The position numbers were made by a program, and so were the translations under genes. From Udeniomyces pyricola (Eukaryota > Basidiomycota > Tremellomycetes > Cystofilobasidiales > Mrakiaceae), in contig BCIK01000007.1 in assembly GCA_039545295.1 (NCBI GenBank), positions 813,835-877,834 on the forward strand: a stretch of 64,000 nt of DNA, given 5' to 3'. The notes beneath the pieces are model-generated. The model worked only from the letters and a program-made list of their open reading frames with translations. It made no database searches and was not told the origin of the DNA. Below, in pieces: positions 35,162-46,093 of this stretch. Numbering within the stretch: the first letter of the stretch is position 1; every line of letters begins with the position of its first letter.

Positions 35162-35651
35162 TTTTTTGTGGCTGGTTGTGTGCAGAGCGAGTCGAAGAAG
35201 GAGGCGACGTCGCTGGATGAGGAGGATCCGGGGCGATCTCGTCATGGATGAAAAAAAAAAGGGGGGGGGGGGGAACTTGGATGGGGTATGAGCCTCGGAC
35301 GGTTAGAAGTGGATGGAGTGAGGAGAAGAGAGGGAGAGAGAGAGATGTATGAAGGGGGGCGAAAAGAGAAAGAGAAATGAGAGGGCAATGAATGAGACGT
35401 TGACATGGGGCTGAAGAAGAAGAAAGAGAAGAAGAACAAAGGCCGCACGCGTAGAACAACATGCAGAAGCACAATCGATATACACATATATATGAAGAAT
35501 GAGAGTGTGAAGGAAAAAAAAAACAAAAACAGGAAGGCATCAAGGATGGAGTCAAAACAAAAGTCCATGGGACAAAAGGAAACTGAGGAAGGTTTCTTTT
35601 TTCGAGTATGAAATGGATTGGAGAATGAGGGTAGTTGGATTGTTCGTCTCC

Positions 35652-38600
35652 TTAGAGTTTGAAGACCCTGAAAGTGATGATACTGCCAAAGATGGCGAAC
35701 GCGAGGAGACATCCGACGATGCCGCCGAACCAACCGAAACCCTCGACCCCTTCGCCGGGGACGTGGACGTTCTAGTTCGATCCGAGACCCAAGGGAAAGG
35801 GAGGAGGAACGATGGGCAGCAAGTGAGGAATGAGAAAAAGTCAGGACCTTTGATGGAGAGGAATAGGAGACATCATGAGTGAGGAAAGACTGGAAAAGAT
35901 AACATGGAAGGGGGACATACCATTCCCCAAAGGCCGGTGACCAAGTTCATCGGACTGTGGAACGCGAAAAAGATCATGATACAGCATGGGGTTTTTTTTT
36001 TGTCAGATAAAGATAAGACAAAAAGGATGGAAGAACGAAGGATTGGCGCGTTTGCACACAAGGAAGTCGACGGCAAAGAAGAGAAAGAAAAACAAAAGCG
36101 ATCAGGAACACGTACATGAGAATCGTACCGAGCGCCGTCATTCGACTGAGGACGTCGTTCGTCTCGTTGTTGGCCGTCGTCATGTCGATCGAGATCTGAG
36201 CGAGGTAATTGGAGTGCGAACGCGAGAGAATCTTCTCGTAATGGTTTAAGTTTTGAGTCATGGTGATCAAATGGTCCTGTTTAGATCAAGAAACAATAGA
36301 GAAAGAAATAGAAGGACGTGTCAGGATGGACGGTTGGCTGATAGGTTTGACGTGCAGTTGGGAGTGGACACGAAGAGGAAGTTTGCATACTTGGATATCA
36401 GAGAGATAAAGACCCTATAGTAAGGAAATGGACACCAAGTTAGCACGGCATGACACGTCACAAGATGCGAGATGCATTGGTTTGGTTACATGAGTATAGA
36501 TCGAGCGGAAGAACAGGATAGAAGAAGAAGACAAGAGAAGTCAATACTGACAATATCCGACTTTGGAGCGACACTCCAATTCTCGTTGCATCGTTTGGCG
36601 AGACCCTTGACGACATCGGCTTTGTTGCCCATAAGTCGGAGGAGACCCATGACTTTCTTTCGGCACGTGCCAATCCTGATGTCACGTAACAAATGAAATT
36701 CATCGTTAGTGAGGGGCTCCGAATGAACCAGCAAATAATTGAAGTGGCAACGACGAGACGAACCTCCTCAGCATGTCGCTCTGCTCTGCCTCTTTAAGAA
36801 TCAGACTACAGGGTGCGATCGAGAGACAAAACATTTGGATCAGTTCACCAAGCACTCGAACGATTCAAGACGGCGAGTCACCGATCTGGAAGGCAAAGAA
36901 TGCAAAGGTAAGAAACTCTCACACAAGCTCATCGATGCTATCGACCTCGTACTCAATGCTTTGGATTAGAGGACCGAACGCGTCGGTGATGTCGTCGATC
37001 AAGGCGTACGAGATCCAATCGGACGTGACGGAGATGTAGTCCTTGAGCTGCTTGATTCGACGACGGACGTTTTGCGGGTGAGGCGTGCCGCGGAAGTGGA
37101 ACTGGAGGCGCCCAAAGGACGAGATGGAACAGATTCGGATGTAAGCGAAGTCCAAATTTGGCTCTACCGCCGTGACACAAACAGATCGATAGAAGAGGGA
37201 AAGGAAGGGGGAGTCATCTGCACGCACCGAAAGGGTTCCCTCTCGGAAGACGATGATGTACATGTTGAGCGGTTCGAGATGGGTTTGCGAGTACGGGTCT
37301 TGGTCAAACGATCGGAAACAGACGAGGTAATAGTTGCGGAAAAGCTCAATTTTTTCACGGGTCTCCTCCATCTGGATATCTTCGGTCGTGAGAGGGTGGA
37401 TACCAAAGACCTGGAGACGATGCCGTCGAGGAGGGAATCAAACGGACAAGTCAGCCGACCCTTGTCTTTGTCTGGGTTTTTTTTTTTGTTTCGCCATAGA
37501 GTGACTATGATTCTCTGCTTACTTTGGAAAGCATCCTCATTTCCTCATCTGTCGGACAAAGCACATCTAGCCACCATGTGCTGGCTTCAGAGTCATCGGC
37601 TCGAACCATAGCTCCTCCTCCTCCTCCAGCAGGCCCACTGGCGTTGAGCGCTGCCCTTCCATTCCCAACTGCCTTGCTCAACAAGCTCTCCTTGGCACCA
37701 GGACCGCCGACAGGTCCAGCCGGGTAGGGAACGCCGCCCGTTTCTGAGTTGACGGGCGTAGCGGTCCCGCTGCCAGCCCAGTCGCCCATATTGCTGTTGA
37801 CATGACGGATGCTCTCGGTATCGGCATTGGTGTTGCGTCCGTTGAACAGATCCTCGAAAGACTGTCCTTCGGCTGGAAGTTCCGAGAGCGATCGGGCGTG
37901 AATGGTGGCAGGCAGGGCATTAGAATAGAAAGAGAATCGGTAGGGTCGATCTTGAATGGGGGGAGGGGGAGGCGCGGTCGAGATGGGATGAGCGTCAGAA
38001 GGAAAGGTGGCGTAGTTCGTTTGGCGTTGCTGAGACTGCTGCGAGTCGCGCGATGTCGAGGGAAGGAGGGGAACAGTCGAAGTGGGCGGCTTGATCGAGT
38101 TGGAGCCGAGGATGGAGGTGTGGGCTCCGGCGCCGCTCGAGTTGGCTCCCTCGAACAAAGCGAGCTTGCCTTGTCGACGGGCGTGCGGAGACGGGTTGGA
38201 CTGGGAGAGCTTTCGGTGGCGACGTCGGACAAAGTGGTTCTCTTCGGTGTGGGACTCATTTCCGTTGCTGGAGCGGTGTTGATGAACGTTGCCGGGATGT
38301 TTACCATCATCCTTAGCTTCCTCAACCTCGCCTCCGAGCAGACTCGTTCTCTCGTACGAGGCTCCACCCGAGTTCTCGCCACTCTCGTCGCCTCGTCGCT
38401 CGCCAAGCGGTCCTTGCGTCCGCGCGGCAAAGTCAGACTGCTGGCCGAGCGCCACTTTTTCGCGCGTCGCCCAGACTTCCATCTCCGAGTAGTTGAAGAA
38501 GTTACGACCGACGAAGCCACCGTTCATGCCCGTCATACCCATGCCACCTCCGAGCAGCCCAGCAGCGGTACTCGCTCCGATGGACCGGTTGTCGTCATCC

Positions 38601-39566
38601 ATGCGAGGGGAGTGCTCGGTCTGGTCACCACCGCTCAGCCTCCTCCTCATCTCGTCGTGAGCATCGTTGTCGCTGTGCATGCTTGCCCGTCGGATGTCGA
38701 GATCATCCCCAAAGTCAAGAACTATGGGCTCTGGCTCGTCGGTGACACCCTCGAGGATGACGTCCTCGGAGAGATGCGAGATCTGGCCTCGAGCACGAGA
38801 CATTTCGGCCTCTTCTGCTTGAGAGAGCATGGGGAAGTTGGGGTGTTCGTCCGAGACGCTAGCTTGGTGGCGGCGAGAAGCGGATCGGTGATGGGAACCA
38901 TGACCATGGCCGGACGAGTCCGAAGTGTGAGAAGAGTGCGAAGTGAGGGGAGGAGGGTTCACGTTGGAGTTGGAGGTGTGAAGCACGGGCGAGGTCGAAA
39001 AGGAAGCATGGGCGCCTACGACCGAGTTGGAGCGGGCTCGAGCTAAAGAGCCAGAGGGAGACGTGAGTCAAGAAGACCGCAGGGGAATAAGATAGGCACG
39101 AGGATGAAAGAAGGATTGACAGAAAGGCAAGAACGAGGGCCAATATTCGTCAGATTCAGGGCGACTTGACTCTGTCAGACGAATTCTGTGCGGTACGTTG
39201 GGATTTATCTGGGACAACAACGGGATGGGGAACTCCTCGATGGACTTGGAAAGGGTCATCGTAGCTCAAAGACGATGGCAAAGCCAAAAGCTCGATGTCC
39301 ACGCGAAGCACTGAGAGTTGAAACCTGAAACAGGCCAGAAATAAATGTGTAGTAGGGACTGAGCGGGATGACTAACAAATGGCCATGGCGCTGTCAAGGT
39401 CCTGAGCTCGTTGCCTTTCCCTCTGGTCTGGATCATGAGGGTTGTAGCTTCTGCTGAGGCTGGGTGAGGTCGAACCAATCTGAACATGTGTCGAGGAGTG
39501 GGCGGCGAGGAAGGCCCGGGGAGAGGACGGGTGGTGAGGCTCGGTGGGCGAGCTAGGGGAGGGCAT
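35652..39566 (-). CDS. CorA-family magnesium transporter (Alr1/Mnr2 type)
   Basis: Pentameric Mg2+ channel of the plasma or vacuolar membrane; model length 858 residues. Exons (minus): 39566-39377, 39042-37523, 37410-37228, 37101-36923, 36805-36764, 36675-36552, 36414-36391, 36276-36116, 35954-35921, 35771-35652. The first 550 residues are Ser/His-rich and cytosolic, as in Alr1 and Mnr2. The conserved CorA part begins with WWLDVLCPTDEEM and FGIHPLTTEDI, continues through REGTLSFHFRGTPHPQN and VTSDWISYALIDDI, and the pore helix leads to MNLVTGLWGM. The diagnostic GMN motif (residues 818-820) is split by the last intron, N being the first codon of the final exon, followed by VHVPGEG and a second membrane helix. 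One exon is only 24 bases (GLYLSDIQ). Yeast Alr1 is regulated by Mg2+ supply; no such site is visible here. Confidence 0.92.
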
Positions 39567-40438
39567 GACTAGGCAATTGGTCTGATGGCCAGCTGTGGTA
39601 GGTCTGGGGAGAAGTGTGATATGGGACTGATTGGTTGCGGGAAACGATGTTGTAGATGATGATGATGATGACGACGATGGGGATACGGATGATGTAGTGT
39701 ACTATCGATGGTGGGGAGGATGGAGGATGCCTGGGATGGGGACAGTAAGTAAGTACTATTACAGGCAAGCGGCGGAAGGGGGAGGGGAAGGGAACAATCG
39801 GCTACGCTCATCTGCGCTCATCATCATCGATCATCATGCATCATCATCATCATCATATCCCGCCGTTGATGGATTCGGACGTGAGCTCATCATCATCCAT
39901 CGTGCATCATGTCCTTCATCCATCGCTATCCACAACGACGTCAGCACCCTAACCATCTGACTCCCATAGAGCCCCCAGATTAACTTTCCCTTCTCCAGCG
40001 ACCGTCACTGACCAATCTGTCCGACCGTGCCAGTCAATCTCATGGTCCTTACTGACCGCGTCATCCATATATGGCGAGTGCTGCTGATCGATCGACTGAC
40101 CGGTAGACCCGCCACCCCAAAGCACGTTATATTATCGTCCATCCATCAATTATCCCAGCTCACTTTATCGCTCATCATCACTACTCAACTCATTCACTCA
40201 CTCAAATGAGGGGGCGCTCCTCACATGTCCACCCATAATCTTTCACGACAAGCCCCTCCAAGTCCTACCTACGACCTCTCTTCCTCTCTCTCTCTTTCCC
40301 ACATGTCGCTCAACCATCTCGCCCCATCTTTTTTTTTTTTTACCATTCCTCCGCACCCTCTACTGGTCACCCTGAACAAAAGCACTTTGTAAATCCTCAG
40401 CCGTCTCCTTCTAATACACGTCTTAGTCTCCTCACATC
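39567..40438. promoter_or_regulatory. Divergent promoter region with ATC repeats
   Basis: This 872-base region lies between the CorA gene (minus) and an orphan gene (plus). It contains a GAT/ATC trinucleotide repeat at 39655-39680 and a CAT/ATC repeat at 39811-39857. A CT-rich stretch (40280-40345) precedes the plus-strand gene. Specific sites are not identifiable. Confidence 0.45.
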
Positions 40439-41846
40439 ATGCCAGCATTCGGTCTCGCCACCATTCGACTCCCTCCACGAGCTCATGCTCCTTCTCCAAC
40501 CCTATCCAACTTTTCCTCCTCACCCATGCCCTCACCAACCTCGACCGTCTATTCGGATCACTCCGACGACGTCTCCTCTCCTTCTGCTCCCAACACCCCC
40601 GCCACCCCTGTTTTCGGTACGACCATTTCCTGGCCTGTCCCACAATCCCAGACGAACGCCAAGTGCTCGCGCCCAATCGTGCCCGAACCCACCTGGGGCA
40701 TCACGAACGAAGAGAGGTACACTGCTTGGCCCGACACCCAATGGCTCGATTGCGAAAGGAACCTGCGTCAAGCGGAATCCATCGTCAGTCTCTTTGAGGT
40801 CAAGCTCAGAACATTGTCCAAAGATAAAGTGGGTGAATTGGCTTTTTTCTTTTCTTTTCTTCTTTCTTCTCCTGGCCGGCCGCTTTATCTTGATATTTAT
40901 CTTTCATTTTCAACGGCCATCTGATTGCTCTTTGCACATCTTTCCCTCCCTTCTTCCTTGTTTTCTTCCCACAACCATCTCTCATCTTGTTAAACGTTTC
41001 GACCCTTTTTCCACTCCTTTTCAGAAACGCCTTCATTCCAAGCTCGGACGGGAGGAAAAGGAGACAATCCGGCTTATCATCCACGAGAACCGTCAAATCA
41101 TTGAGCTCAACGAACCTTTTGCCAGTAAATCCAAGCCCTGTTGCTTTTGCCCTTTATACTTCTTGTTGGGTTGTCAAACCCTCTCCCCCTCTCCCCTGTC
41201 TTTTCATGCCGTTCATCTGCTGAGTTTGAGTTGTTGACTCTCTCCTTTGTCTTTTTCTTCTTCACTTTCATCCTCATGTCTGCTTTTCCTTCCCGCAATG
41301 ACATCATTCCCCTATCCCCTAACCCCCTTCGTCCGTCTCTCCTCCTACGTCCAAAAACGACCAGTCTTTGCCTCAACACGACGTCACTACTTTGCTCACG
41401 AGCGGGCTCACCTCCTCTCGATTCAACAACCTCCCCATACCATCACCGACGCCCGGATCGCCCGGCGTATCACTCCCGGCGCGAGTTCAGCTGAGGAACG
41501 CGATCGACGAGAGCTCGAAGCCCTTCGCGGTCTCGTCGGTCGACAGCCTAACAGCAGTATCCCCCACCACCAGAAGAGTAGTGGAGAAGACCCGGGATGG
41601 GTTCATCAGGCGCAGGGCGGATGGAATATGGGAATGCAGCAGCAGCCAGGGATGGCGGATCAGGGACCGTTGCTTGGGTTGGGCATCGCGTTGGGAGGTG
41701 GATTGGGATTCGGCAAGGGTTTCGAGAAGAGACTCGCCGGATTGGACGAAAGTGAAGAAGGTGAAGATACTTCCAACCTGGTCGGTCTCATGCGAGGAGG
41801 CGGTCGGGATGGGAACGACGTCGATGGCATCATAGTCATTACGTAA
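40439..41846 (+). CDS. Unrecognised fungal protein with helical middle and Gly-rich tail
   Basis: I do not recognise this 323-residue protein. Exons: 40439-40828, 41025-41124, 41365-41846, with agreeing phases. Residues 1-80 are Ser/Pro-rich. A predicted helical, partly coiled-coil core follows (WLDCERNLRQAESIVSLFEV, then GREEKETIRLIIHENRQIIE). The next part is basic (FASTRRHYFAHERAHLLS, then AEERDRRELEALRGLVG). The C terminus has Gln/Met/Gly-rich runs (GLGIALGGGLGFGKGF) and ends in DGIIVIT. No signal peptide or membrane helix is seen. It is transcribed divergently from the CorA gene. Confidence 0.75.
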
Positions 41847-42599
41847 ATCTTTCTTGGGGATCCTTTGAGAGGCCTAAAGTCATTGCCCCAGATCTGTGTT
41901 TTCTTTTCTTCTCTTTTCTTTTCTTTTTTGCTCTTGTCTTCTTTTGATGTTCTCGTCTGGGGTTGCAATCCATGTGTACCCTTTCCGTCAGTCTTCCTGC
42001 TTTTATCTCCTTTCTCACGATCTTTCCGTGTTGGTCATGCAAGAATGTGTATCTAGCTAGCTTACCTTCTGATCTTCGCATCCGACCCATAATCCATCAT
42101 CTACCTAGGCTAAACATGTATCGCTGTCGATTCATACACACTATACTATATCAAGACTATCAGCTTTTATATTTCCCTTTGTTTGGTCCTTCTTCATGAA
42201 CAGTTTGCTTGATATCTCGATATCGACGTCGATCTCCTTAATTGTCATGAGAATGTAATGCGCGATGAATCAAAACAGCTAGTTTGGATAAGCGTCGATG
42301 TGCGTCATTTTGATCAATTATATCAAGTATGTCATCGATGTATCCTATACTGGGGTCGGCCGACAATCACAAAATTAACCTCCCAACTAGACTCCGTCTC
42401 TCCGGCGCCTTAGGCTTTCATTCCTCAACCTTGCTCGAGATCTATAGAACGATCCTGCATATGTGTATATGCATCCGTCCCATGAACGCACGTTCAATCG
42501 AGATGGAAAGAACGTCGAAGCCCTCCGATATATATTTCCATATATATATTTATATGTGCTACGTGCGTGCGTTTTTTTGTTTTGTTTTTATTTAAAAGC
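41847..42599. other. Convergent intergenic region
   Basis: This lies between the orphan gene (plus) and the VanZ-like gene (minus). It is T-rich just after 41890 and has TATA-type patches near 42540-42560. No gene is visible. Confidence 0.4.
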
Positions 42600-43709
42600 T
42601 CACATCGCCAACAACAGCCTTCCCTCCTCTTCTTCTTGCTCAACCAACCTACTCTCCCTCCATTCCCCACCCATCGAACCCACCGACGATGACAATGACC
42701 AGTACCACCACGATCCCCCGATCGAGACTGGCAACAAGCTCACGTTCGCTCCGACGTCACCCCAGTCAAAGGTCCGATAGGGAAGCGTTCCTTGGATGAA
42801 CTCGGAGAGGAACCCGACGAGACCGATGGAAATGACGAGAGTTGTGAGGAGGGGTGCGTGATGGATCCAGAGAGAAGAGGTGTGTGAGCTAGAGTGGAGT
42901 GAATTGGATTGGGGAAGGAGGGAAAAAGGTTGAGAGGAGAGGATTGAGTTGGGTGGTCAACGAGGATCGAAGCAAGTGAGGATGCGGATAGAATGAAGGG
43001 GGATCGATCGAGAGTTGAAGGCAGTGGAAAGACGAACGGAGGGTCAAGGATGGGGTAGAGAAGTATACTAGAAATCGCGTTCTGAAGGAAAGTAGAAGAA
43101 AAGGGAGAACGAAGAAGAAGGAGAAACAAACAGGTTCTCATGGCACGTCAGGGTCGCAATGTAGAAGATCGTTGCGAGGAATTTGGTCTGAATTGGGCAT
43201 GTATGACAACTGAGCACTCTGCAATGATGAAAAGGTGTCACTCACGCAGATACTATGGAGGATCTGAAAAAAAAGTGGGAACGTTTGGAGCGACAGAAGG
43301 GATTCATCAGAACAGACTCCAAACGAAACATGATAGGATGGACGTATGGTCGATCTTCCACCTCGTCGTAGCAAAGAAGGACGTCAGAACTCTCGTTGGA
43401 GCTGACCTTGTCGTTGATAGGGAGCTGAGATATGGGAGCTAGCGTCAGGAACGCCAGGAAGGCGTTGAAGAAGAATGAAAGTAAGAGAAAGGTCTGATAA
43501 TTGGGGTCAGAGGGGAGGAATGGATAGTGATACAGAGGAGGACGCAATCGATCCAAGGATTCGTCAGATAAAGTCTTCAAACCAGAAGCTACACCTTCAA
43601 GAAAAAGGTGTTGTAATGAATGTCTCACTGGTCGGATGTTGAGAGGAAACGTCCAGGTTTTGTACGTCACTTTGCGAGAACGACTTGCCGCGATGAACGT
43701 CGAAAGCAT
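42600..43709 (-). CDS. VanZ-like membrane protein
   Basis: Small integral membrane protein of the VanZ-like family, about 171 residues. Eukaryotic members have no established function; bacterial VanZ gives low-level teicoplanin resistance. Exons (minus): 43709-43629, 43493-43407, 43263-43246, 43187-43147, 42888-42600. Motifs are WTFPLNIRP at the N terminus, LAPISQLPINDK, the joined segment NDK-ILHSIC (an 18-base exon), LVGFLSEFIQG and LPYRTFDWGDVGAN, the last two being the family signature. Four hydrophobic helices are expected. The donor of exon 4 (GTGCCA at 43146) is poor, so the junction to exon 5 may differ. The C-terminal 45 residues after GAN could instead be intron, because a GTGAGC donor follows GAN. 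An upstream coding exon is not excluded. Confidence 0.65.
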
Positions 43710-44378
43710 CCTATCACTAGCCGAGACCTGACAATCAGACGCAGACAAGCTGAACGACTCAAATGTTGATGAGATCATACGTGGTGAAGACCCCGATGGA
43801 ATGAGTATGATTTAGTTGAGCGTGGGAAGATTCGATATGCGGAGTTTAGTTTGCAGCATTCACTAATGATTGGTGCACGCGTTCAGTGACGGAGGCCAGA
43901 TATGGATTGGTCTGCTGAAGAAGCCATCATCACGACGAACCCAGAACGATGAGAAGGTCGCGGCACTCACGGATAATCTCGTAGAGGGAAATATATGAGA
44001 AGCGTTAGTGGAGAACTCGAGCGCCCGTGATCTCGAGCACGGACGTGGCCGATGCAGATCAAAGCGAGTTGAGCGCTGGTCGACATCCTAAGTGCAGACG
44101 ACGCCGGCAAGGGGCTCATGATCATGATAGGAATCAACGCTCGATCTTCATCTGGTGATTTTCTTATGGTCTTCACGTCTTCATTGCCGTGGCGACTGTA
44201 ATCTACACACAGCTCTTATGTAGTCAACCAAATCCAGCTTCCTTGAAGGAATCGTCCAACTTTCTTTAGTACGGGCATCACCACGGTGCTATGATTATCA
44301 CACACAAGATCCACAGACGTCATCCATCTCGATCTGCCTTGAACTTCAACATCTCTCCCATGGTCTTCCAACCCTAAG
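43710..44378. other. Intergenic region between two minus-strand genes
   Basis: This contains the ATG27 3' end and the promoter of the VanZ-like gene. No recognisable element is seen. Confidence 0.4.
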
Positions 44379-45762
44379 CTATGCATCGTCCAGACTCTCG
44401 TAGCCTCCTCTTCCACTGCCTCCAGCTCCCGCAGCGAACCCTCTCGACCGGAAGCCACCGAGCAGATGCGATGCGAGATCCTGGACGAGCGAGGGAAGGT
44501 CGGCCCAAAACTCGCGATGGGGAACGAGATCCCATCCTTTGGCGTCGTAAGTCGTGTGATTGTGCCAGATGCCGAGACCCAGATAGATGGGAGGAACGAA
44601 GAGTAGACTAAGAGAAGAAAAGGCGAGGAAGGAGACACGGAAAAGGGTACATGGGTATAGGCTCTTCGCATGTGATAGAAATGATGTTTGGAAATCAAGA
44701 AGCTGAAGCGGCTAGACTTACAGCAAAAAGAGCCAACCAAAGAACCCTCGACCCGAGCGCTTCCCACCTGAAGGCGGTACATCTTCTCCTCCGTCGAACT
44801 TGGTCGGACAAGCATGTTCTGTGTTCCATTCAATGACCAACGTATTGTTGGCGTAGGATAGAATGTTGGGCTCGGCCTGAGAGGACTCGGCGTCCGTACA
44901 GCCGAGGAAAATGGTCATGCTTTGAGGTTGGCTGTGGTAGGTCATGAGATGAGAAGTCAGAGGTCCACATCATTTCCAAAGCCGTATCAAGATATCAAGC
45001 CGACGCGTAGGAGAAGGAAGCGGGGTAGGAAATGGACAGAAAGAGACAGGTAGATACCCAAGATAAGACCCTCCTCCAAGGACGCCCTTGAGCGCCGTGC
45101 ACTTGTTTTGGTCTCCCTCCGAGTCGCCCGGACAGGCTCTCTTGACTTCTGACCACGTTGACGTAGCAGCGAGGTCGATACCTGGGATCTGGGAGCCTAC
45201 GAGCGGGATGACGCCTAGCGTTCGACGTGGTGGGTCTTGACTCGGCTTGTCATTGATGAGTTGAAGGCAAGCAAAGGTGTGAGCTGGACACTGAGTGACA
45301 TACATATGTGGGAAATCAAAAGCGAAGGTAAGCAAGGTAGGGAGAGATTGAGAAAGAGAGGAATGGCCATGGGTGACGTGAAGTTGGAAGTGAGCAGATT
45401 GACCACAGAGTCCAAGACGTCATCATGAACAGTTTATGAGCAACCATCAGGCATGAGGATGATGACTCGCTGAGCTAACGATGAGGTACACGCACCTGAT
45501 CCTCATCAGATACGTCAGGCTCGTTAGGCAAACCTTGGTCTTGATCCTGATCACAAAGCAGCAAGCGCAGCCTTTTGACGGATCGGGTCGGAGGCGAGTC
45601 TTGTACTACCTCGGAGGTGACGATATTGGAGAGAGACTCTAGGTTGTAGTCGTTGGCGAGATGAGTGGTTGACTTTGGAAGTTTACACGATATTGGCTCT
45701 GAGCGAGCGGCCGAAGAGAGGGCAAGGAGCAAGGAGAAAACGAGGGTTGGATTGGCGAACAT
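44379..45762 (-). CDS. ATG27: Autophagy-related protein 27 (Atg27)
   Basis: Type I membrane protein with a mannose-6-phosphate-receptor-like lumenal domain. In yeast it cycles between Golgi, vacuole and Atg9 vesicles and supports autophagy. The model gives 312 residues from exons (minus) 45762-45496, 45290-45058, 44931-44722 and 44607-44379. A signal peptide (VFSLLLALSSAARSEP) precedes ISCKLP. The lumenal domain has spaced cysteines (LLLC, CPAHTFACLQL, VKRACPG, NKCTALKG, FLGCTD, HACPTKF). After a Gly/Lys-rich stretch comes the membrane helix (FFGWLFLL joined to LLFVPPIYLGLGIW). The short cytosolic tail contains GWDLVPHREFW and ends in RGGYESLDDA, where the Tyr could serve as a sorting signal as in yeast Atg27. 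It shares a short promoter with the ARF6-like gene. Confidence 0.88.
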
Positions 45763-46093
45763 GGGTGTGGGTGACAGAGATGAGGTGATGAGTCTACTTA
45801 TGGTTAATGGATGACATGAGTGGTCGATCGATGGGATGAGGATATCGGGTCGATCACCCGTGAGCGAGATGGAACGATAGAGCACAGCCTGGTTTGTTGC
45901 CTCGCACGAGCTGCAGAAGCTGTGCGAGTTGAACAACCGCAAGTGTCTTGTTGATTCTCTCGTAGATATGCGTGATACACACGCCCCTTCTATACGACTC
46001 TAGTACACACCCTTTGCCTGCCCCACGCTCCCTTTTACCCAATCCCATCCCCTTCAGCCCTCAACCTCCTCTAAACTTCAACCATTCACAACC
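45763..46093. promoter_or_regulatory. Shared 331-base promoter of ATG27 and ARF6-like gene
   Basis: Two membrane-traffic genes are transcribed outward from this compact interval. Pyrimidine-rich sequence (46020-46080) precedes the plus-strand start. No defined motif can be assigned. Confidence 0.5.

Larger units (their letters stand above)
34306..35651. other. Convergent intergenic region with purine-rich microsatellites
   Basis: About 1.35 kb lies between two converging genes. It holds G-rich patches (34330-34410), an (AG)n tract (about 34970-35004), a (GT)n tract (35141-35161) and long purine runs on the plus strand. The apparent frames on both strands are low-complexity by-products of these repeats. 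I see no gene. Confidence 0.5.

Noticed and set aside
37802..39046. A 414-codon open frame on the plus strand
   Set aside because: It lies antisense to the long CorA exon, lacks any family motif, and its openness follows from the codon use of the true gene on the other strand.
39811..39857. Regularly spaced short repeats that might suggest an array
   Set aside because: They are a simple ATC/CAT trinucleotide repeat without spacers; nothing here resembles CRISPR, and the genome is eukaryotic.
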